The notes below the pieces were generated by a model. It searched no databases. It had not been told where the DNA came from and saw nothing but the letters and a program-made list of their open reading frames with translations. From JAEXOD01 sp963663265 (lineage in GTDB: Bacteria > Bacteroidota > Ignavibacteria > Ignavibacteriales > Melioribacteraceae), in the NCBI GenBank assembly GCA_963663265.2, contig CAXXXM010000002.1, positions 62,001 through 126,000 on the forward strand: a stretch of DNA of 64,000 nt, in the 5' to 3' direction. Both the position numbers and the translations under genes were made by a program. Each line of letters opens with the position of its first letter. The stretch's first letter is position 1. This document shows, piece after piece, positions 60,976 through 64,000 of the stretch.

Positions 60976-62538
60976 TTATTTTGCGTAAGAAATCTTTCTA
61001 ACTTCTCTGATAACTGTAACTTTAATTTGTCCCGGATATTCCATCTCTTCTTGAATCTTTTGAGCAATGTCATAAGCCAATTGATCAGCAACAACATCAT
61101 CAATTTTATCAGGTTCAACAACAACACGAATTTCTCTACCGGCTTGAATAGCATAAGTTTTAGCAACACCTTCAAACGATTTAGCTAATGTTTCAAGGTT
61201 TTCTAATCTTTTAACATAACTTTCAAGTGGTTCCCTGCGTGCTCCCGGGCGTGCTCCGCTAATAGCATCAGCAGCTTGAACTAATGCAGATATAGGATGC
61301 TCCATTTCAATATCTTCGTGGTGACTTCCAACTGCGTTTATTACTATTGGATGCTCCTTATATTTCTTAGTTAACTCGTAACCAAGTAATGCGTGAGGAC
61401 CTTCAACAGCTTTATCAAGTGTTTTACCAATATCGTGCAATAAACCTGCTTTTTTAGCTATTGTTGGATCTAAACCAACTTCGCTTGCCAATACACCGGT
61501 TAAGTAAGCAACTTCAATACTATGCTGTAATAGATTTTGTCCGTAGCTTGAACGGTACTTCATTTTTCCAACATGTTTTACTAATTCCGGATGCATTCCG
61601 TGTAAACCAAGCTGAATTAATGTATTTTCACCTTCGCGTTGAATTTCTTCTTCAAGTTCAGTTTGAACTTTTTGAACCATCTCTTCAATGCGTGCCGGAT
61701 GAATTCTTCCATCAGAAATTAATCTTTCTAATGAGATTCTTGCTATTTCACGTCTAAATTGGTCAAATGCAGAAAGAATAACAGCTTCAGGAGTATCATC
61801 TACAATAACATCAACACCTGTTGCCGCTTCAAAAGCACGAATATTTCTCCCTTCTCTACCAATAATTCTACCTTTCATTTCATCGTTTTGAATCTGTACA
61901 ACAGAAACAGTAGATTCAACAGAATGATCAACCGCAGTTCTTTGAATTGCTTGGATAACAATTTTTTGAGCTTCTTTTTTAGCTTCTAATTTGTAATAAT
62001 CGCGTATGTCTTTTAACTGTTGGGCAGCATCTGTTTTTGCTTTGTTAACCATGTTATCCATTAACATTTTGCGTGCTTCATCAGCAGTTAACGATGCAAT
62101 TTTTTCTAAACGAGCATTTTCGTCTAAAATTAATTTATCTAAGTCAGTATGTTTTTTAGTTAATTCTTCTTTCTTAGCTAATAATTCTTTCTCAATTTTT
62201 TGATTTTCTTTCTCTTTTTGAGATGCAGTTTCAAATTTCTTTTCTGCTGCTTCTTCTCGTTTTTCAACAACTTTTTCAGAATTTGCTAACTTTTGTTTTC
62301 TTTGGTTAATTTCAGTATCAAATTCTTGTTTCTTTTTTAACCACTCGTCTTTTACTTCAAGTAATTTTTCTTTCTTTATGTTTTTAGCTTCTTTTTCACC
62401 ATCTTCAATAATCTGTTTAGCTCTTTCTTCAGCATTTTTAATTTTATTTATACCTATTTTCGAACTAAGAAACCAACCTAAAAAAAAGAATAATACTATT
62501 GAAAAAACAAGTATTATCATCACCAAAATAGGATCCAT
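60976..62538 (-). CDS. rny: Ribonuclease Y
   Basis: About 520 residues; membrane-bound endoribonuclease that starts mRNA decay. One N-terminal membrane segment (VMIILVFSIVLFFFLGWFL), a long Lys/Glu-rich coiled coil (about 30-200), a KH domain with GRIIGREGRNIRAFE, and an HD domain with LLHDIGKTLD and GSHHEDIE. ATG 62538, with GGAGGAG 5-8 bases upstream, is preferred over the ORF start at 62559. It follows zapA and the 6S RNA on the same strand and ends at a strong terminator. Confidence 0.97.
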   Translation of the reverse strand: MDPILVMIILVFSIVLFFFLGWFLSSKIGINKIKNAEERAKQIIEDGEKEAKNIKKEKLLEVKDEWLKKKQEFDTEINQRKQKLANSEKVVEKREEAAEKKFETASQKEKENQKIEKELLAKKEELTKKHTDLDKLILDENARLEKIASLTADEARKMLMDNMVNKAKTDAAQQLKDIRDYYKLEAKKEAQKIVIQAIQRTAVDHSVESTVSVVQIQNDEMKGRIIGREGRNIRAFEAATGVDVIVDDTPEAVILSAFDQFRREIARISLERLISDGRIHPARIEEMVQKVQTELEEEIQREGENTLIQLGLHGMHPELVKHVGKMKYRSSYGQNLLQHSIEVAYLTGVLASEVGLDPTIAKKAGLLHDIGKTLDKAVEGPHALLGYELTKKYKEHPIVINAVGSHHEDIEMEHPISALVQAADAISGARPGARREPLESYVKRLENLETLAKSFEGVAKTYAIQAGREIRVVVEPDKIDDVVADQLAYDIAQKIQEEMEYPGQIKVTVIREVRKISYAK

Positions 62539-62568
62539 TTTTCTCCTCCATAAAAGCATTATATATTA

Positions 62569-62752
62569 GCCGTACCACCAATATTTTCTAAAAGAACCTG
62601 TTTTTTAACAATGTGGGAATCTGCCCAGTACTTTTTACTTCTTAGTTGCTAAAAGCAAACCCGTTAGGGATTAAGCCTGTAAACATACCGTAAGTCAAAA
62701 ACCCATATCTTATTATTTTAATAGTTCCTTATAAAATATAGCGTGGTACGGT
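62569..62752 (-). ncRNA. ssrS: 6S RNA
   Basis: The gap between zapA and rny is 223 bases and, read on the minus strand, folds as a long closed rod. The ends pair perfectly over nine bases (CCGTACCAC near 62751-62743 with GTGGTACGG near 62578-62570) and again TATATTTT with AAAATAT further in. The total is about 184 nt, the usual 6S length. The zapA-6S neighbourhood is conserved in many bacteria. 6S RNA mimics an open promoter and binds RNA polymerase holoenzyme in stationary phase. Exact ends are approximate; the central bubble was not modelled. Confidence 0.75.
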
Positions 62753-62761
62753 TCAAAATTT

Positions 62762-63061
62762 TTACGAAGTTTCAGGAGTGTTATTAGATTCTGTGAGAAG
62801 AAGCTTAATTTTCTTTATTTTATCAATTGCTTGAACCTTGAACTCTCTATATTTATTCTTTTCAATGAACAAATCATATGCTATATTCAATGCAGCAATT
62901 ATCGCTATTGTTTCTCTTGGTTGATCTGCTAAATCTTTTTTAGTATCATCCATTATTGTATTAACGTATTTAGCTAATTCAAGTGCTATTTCTTCATTTT
63001 CTACAAGAAGAGAATAATCTTTATCAAATATTTTAACTTGAAGCTTCTTTTTCTCAGTCAT
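62762..63061 (-). CDS. zapA: Cell division protein ZapA
   Basis: 99 residues, typical for ZapA. VKIFDKDYSLLVENEEIALELAKYVNTIMDD forms the globular head; a helical tail (about 55-95) forms the coiled-coil tetramer. It promotes FtsZ protofilament bundling at the division site. It lies between a small coiled-coil gene and the 6S RNA, as in many genomes. The ATG has a modest CAGGTTAAAA leader. Confidence 0.93.
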   Translation of the reverse strand: MTEKKKLQVKIFDKDYSLLVENEEIALELAKYVNTIMDDTKKDLADQPRETIAIIAALNIAYDLFIEKNKYREFKVQAIDKIKKIKLLLTESNNTPETS

Positions 63062-63093
63062 TTTTAACCTGAACTATCGTACAGTCACTTTGT

Positions 63094-63408
63094 TTAAGAA
63101 CTTAAGTGGTTGTCCACTTTTTTTATCAAATCTTCAATCTTTTTCTTCAGTTTCCCCTTTTCTTCAACATTACTGAACAAATCTCCCATAAACTGTCCGC
63201 TCACGTAATCACCAGATTGTAATTTTGTCTCTAATTCGTCTACTCGACTTTTTAGAATCATATTGTCTTTTTCTAATTCAGTCAATTTAGATTTATTTTC
63301 ATCTTTAAACTGCTTCAGTTCATCATGCTTTCTCTTAAAAAAATATACCTGCTTTTCTAAGGCAGAAAGCTCATCAAAAAAGGAATCGTATTTGGTCGGT
63401 TCAGCCAA
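63094..63408 (-). CDS. Small coiled-coil protein (ZapB-like position)
   Basis: 104 residues; about 10-75 is a heptad-rich coiled coil (ELSALEKQVYFFKRKHDEL and following), about 90-104 is helical. The start is TTG 63408 with AGAGGA 12 bases upstream, overlapping the end of pheT, so it is translationally coupled to it. There is no domain that I recognise; its place directly before zapA and its shape suggest a ZapA-associated division factor, which is inference. Confidence 0.8.
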   Translation of the reverse strand: MAEPTKYDSFFDELSALEKQVYFFKRKHDELKQFKDENKSKLTELEKDNMILKSRVDELETKLQSGDYVSGQFMGDLFSNVEEKGKLKKKIEDLIKKVDNHLSS

Positions 63409-63414
63409 TTTTAT

Positions 63415-64000
63415 TTATCCTCTTAATTCAGCATTTAAATTTGATTTAACATAATTAATTGTTTTCCAAAAATCTTTTTCTACTTCTTCTTCAGTTAATG
63501 TCCTTTCTTCATTATAATACTCTAACTGAAATGCTAAGCTTCGTTTGTTTTCGCCTAAACTTTCGCTTTCAAATATATCAAACAACTTAACATCTTTCAA
63601 AAGTTTCGAACTACCTTTAAATATTGATTCTATAATTGTAATATATTCAATATTTTTATCTACTACAAATGCAAAATCGCGGAAAACCGACGGAAATTTA
63701 ATTAATTCTTTAAAAGAACGTTCTTTTTGTTTAATTTGTTTCAAAAAGTCTAAGTTAATTTCAAAATTATATACGTCTTGGTCAATTTCAAATAGATTTA
63801 ATACCTCTTTCTTTATCTTTCCACCAATTCCGTATACTACATCATTTTTCTTTAATCTAAATCCGTATTCCCACAATAATTCGTTGGTAAAATAATACGA
63901 ATCATTTTTTAAACTATCAAGTGAATATTTTGCAAAAATTGATTTTACATAACCTTTTAAATCATAAAAATCATAATTTTTGTCTTTTCCATACCATACT
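63415..64000 (-). CDS. pheT: Phenylalanine-tRNA ligase beta subunit, C-terminal part
   Basis: The minus-strand frame is open from 63999 to the stop at 63415 (195 codons), so the N-terminal part lies beyond the right edge. It begins VWYGKDKNYDFYDLKGYVKS, the end of the catalytic-like core. The last about 95 residues are the FDX-ACB anticodon-binding domain (KFPSVFRDFAFVVDKNIEYITI, LFDIFESESLGENKRSLAFQLEYYNEERTLTEEEV). Charges tRNA-Phe together with PheS. An apparent TTG start at 63876 is internal and not the real start. The downstream ZapB-like gene is 6 bases away. Confidence 0.95.
   Translation of the reverse strand, partial: VWYGKDKNYDFYDLKGYVKSIFAKYSLDSLKNDSYYFTNELLWEYGFRLKKNDVVYGIGGKIKKEVLNLFEIDQDVYNFEINLDFLKQIKQKERSFKELIKFPSVFRDFAFVVDKNIEYITIIESIFKGSSKLLKDVKLFDIFESESLGENKRSLAFQLEYYNEERTLTEEEVEKDFWKTINYVKSNLNAELRG

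Noticed and set aside
63876..63876. Start of a separate 153-residue gene at 63876
   Set aside because: The frame stays open upstream to the window edge and reads as pheT, so the TTG is internal.
1..64000. tRNA, rRNA, prophage, retron or diversity-generating retroelement
   Set aside because: No acceptor-stem/T-loop pattern, phage structural gene, integrase or reverse transcriptase was seen in any gap or frame.

Overview
The window is strongly AT-rich and reads as part of a chromosome from the Ignavibacteria or a close relative in the Bacteroidota/Chlorobiota (FCB) group. The main reason is that three very large secreted proteins end in the same C-terminal sorting module (NYPNPFNP followed by a beta-rich tail and a final basic stretch), the Type A signal of type IX secretion that is typical of Ignavibacteria and relatives. 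The gene complement agrees: cytochrome bd oxidase, an Aquifex-type aconitase, a GH9 cellulase, ZapA next to RNase Y, and many TTG/GTG starts. The phylum assignment is an inference.

Layout. 1-6.9 kb: an ECF sigma factor with a membrane protein encoded downstream (cut by the left edge), a lone STAS protein, purA, a secreted N-acetylmuramoyl-L-alanine amidase and a coupled sensor kinase. 6.9-7.7 kb: hairpin-rich non-coding DNA (region A). 7.7-11.4 kb: a tight four-gene minus-strand operon (MocR regulator, PhzF-like enzyme, GNAT acetyltransferase, RarD exporter) behind a large symmetric operator. 11.5-13.2 kb: the C-terminal half of a DnaE-type polymerase with its own palindromic operator. 13.4-14.8 kb: a lone CheY-like receiver, then a second hairpin array (region B). 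14.8-22.4 kb: a GH9 cellulase fused to a deacetylase-like domain, a DUF1611 protein, a YwqK/MORN-like tail-anchored protein, cysE-cysK and an alpha/beta hydrolase. 22.4-29.8 kb: a minus-strand operon of NHL/TPR/transglutaminase protein, FecR-like protein and CHASE2-adenylate cyclase.

30-33.2 kb: a type IX-secreted subtilase. 33.4-38.6 kb: a small orphan gene, then a giant PAS/PocR histidine kinase with an Rcp1-like receiver. 38.7-41.6 kb: Rrf2 regulator with cydAB behind a near-perfect inverted repeat. 41.9-51.9 kb: two giant type IX-secreted proteins flanking a DUF116 protein, a small coiled-coil protein and a SUMF1-fold protein. 52-56.4 kb: an isocitrate dehydrogenase-type enzyme, an HD-like protein lacking the first metal-site His, aconitase and an unknown 147-residue protein. 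56.4-58.4 kb: the densest repeat region (C), with a MITE-like element bearing perfect 17-bp terminal inverted repeats, nested inverted CCGGGAACCGG repeats and a 195-bp identical duplication. 58.4-60.2 kb: an Mrr-type restriction nuclease. 60.2-64 kb: coaE, rny, 6S RNA, zapA, a ZapB-like coiled coil and the 3' end of pheT.

The core genes are ordinary. The unusual material is the three hairpin arrays, which share modules (short perfect stems, mostly with 3-nt loops) in different orders; the DnaE half-protein with its operator; the CHASE2/FecR/NHL-TPR operon; and several strong but unassigned operators. I saw no tRNA or rRNA gene, CRISPR array, prophage or complete transposase gene.
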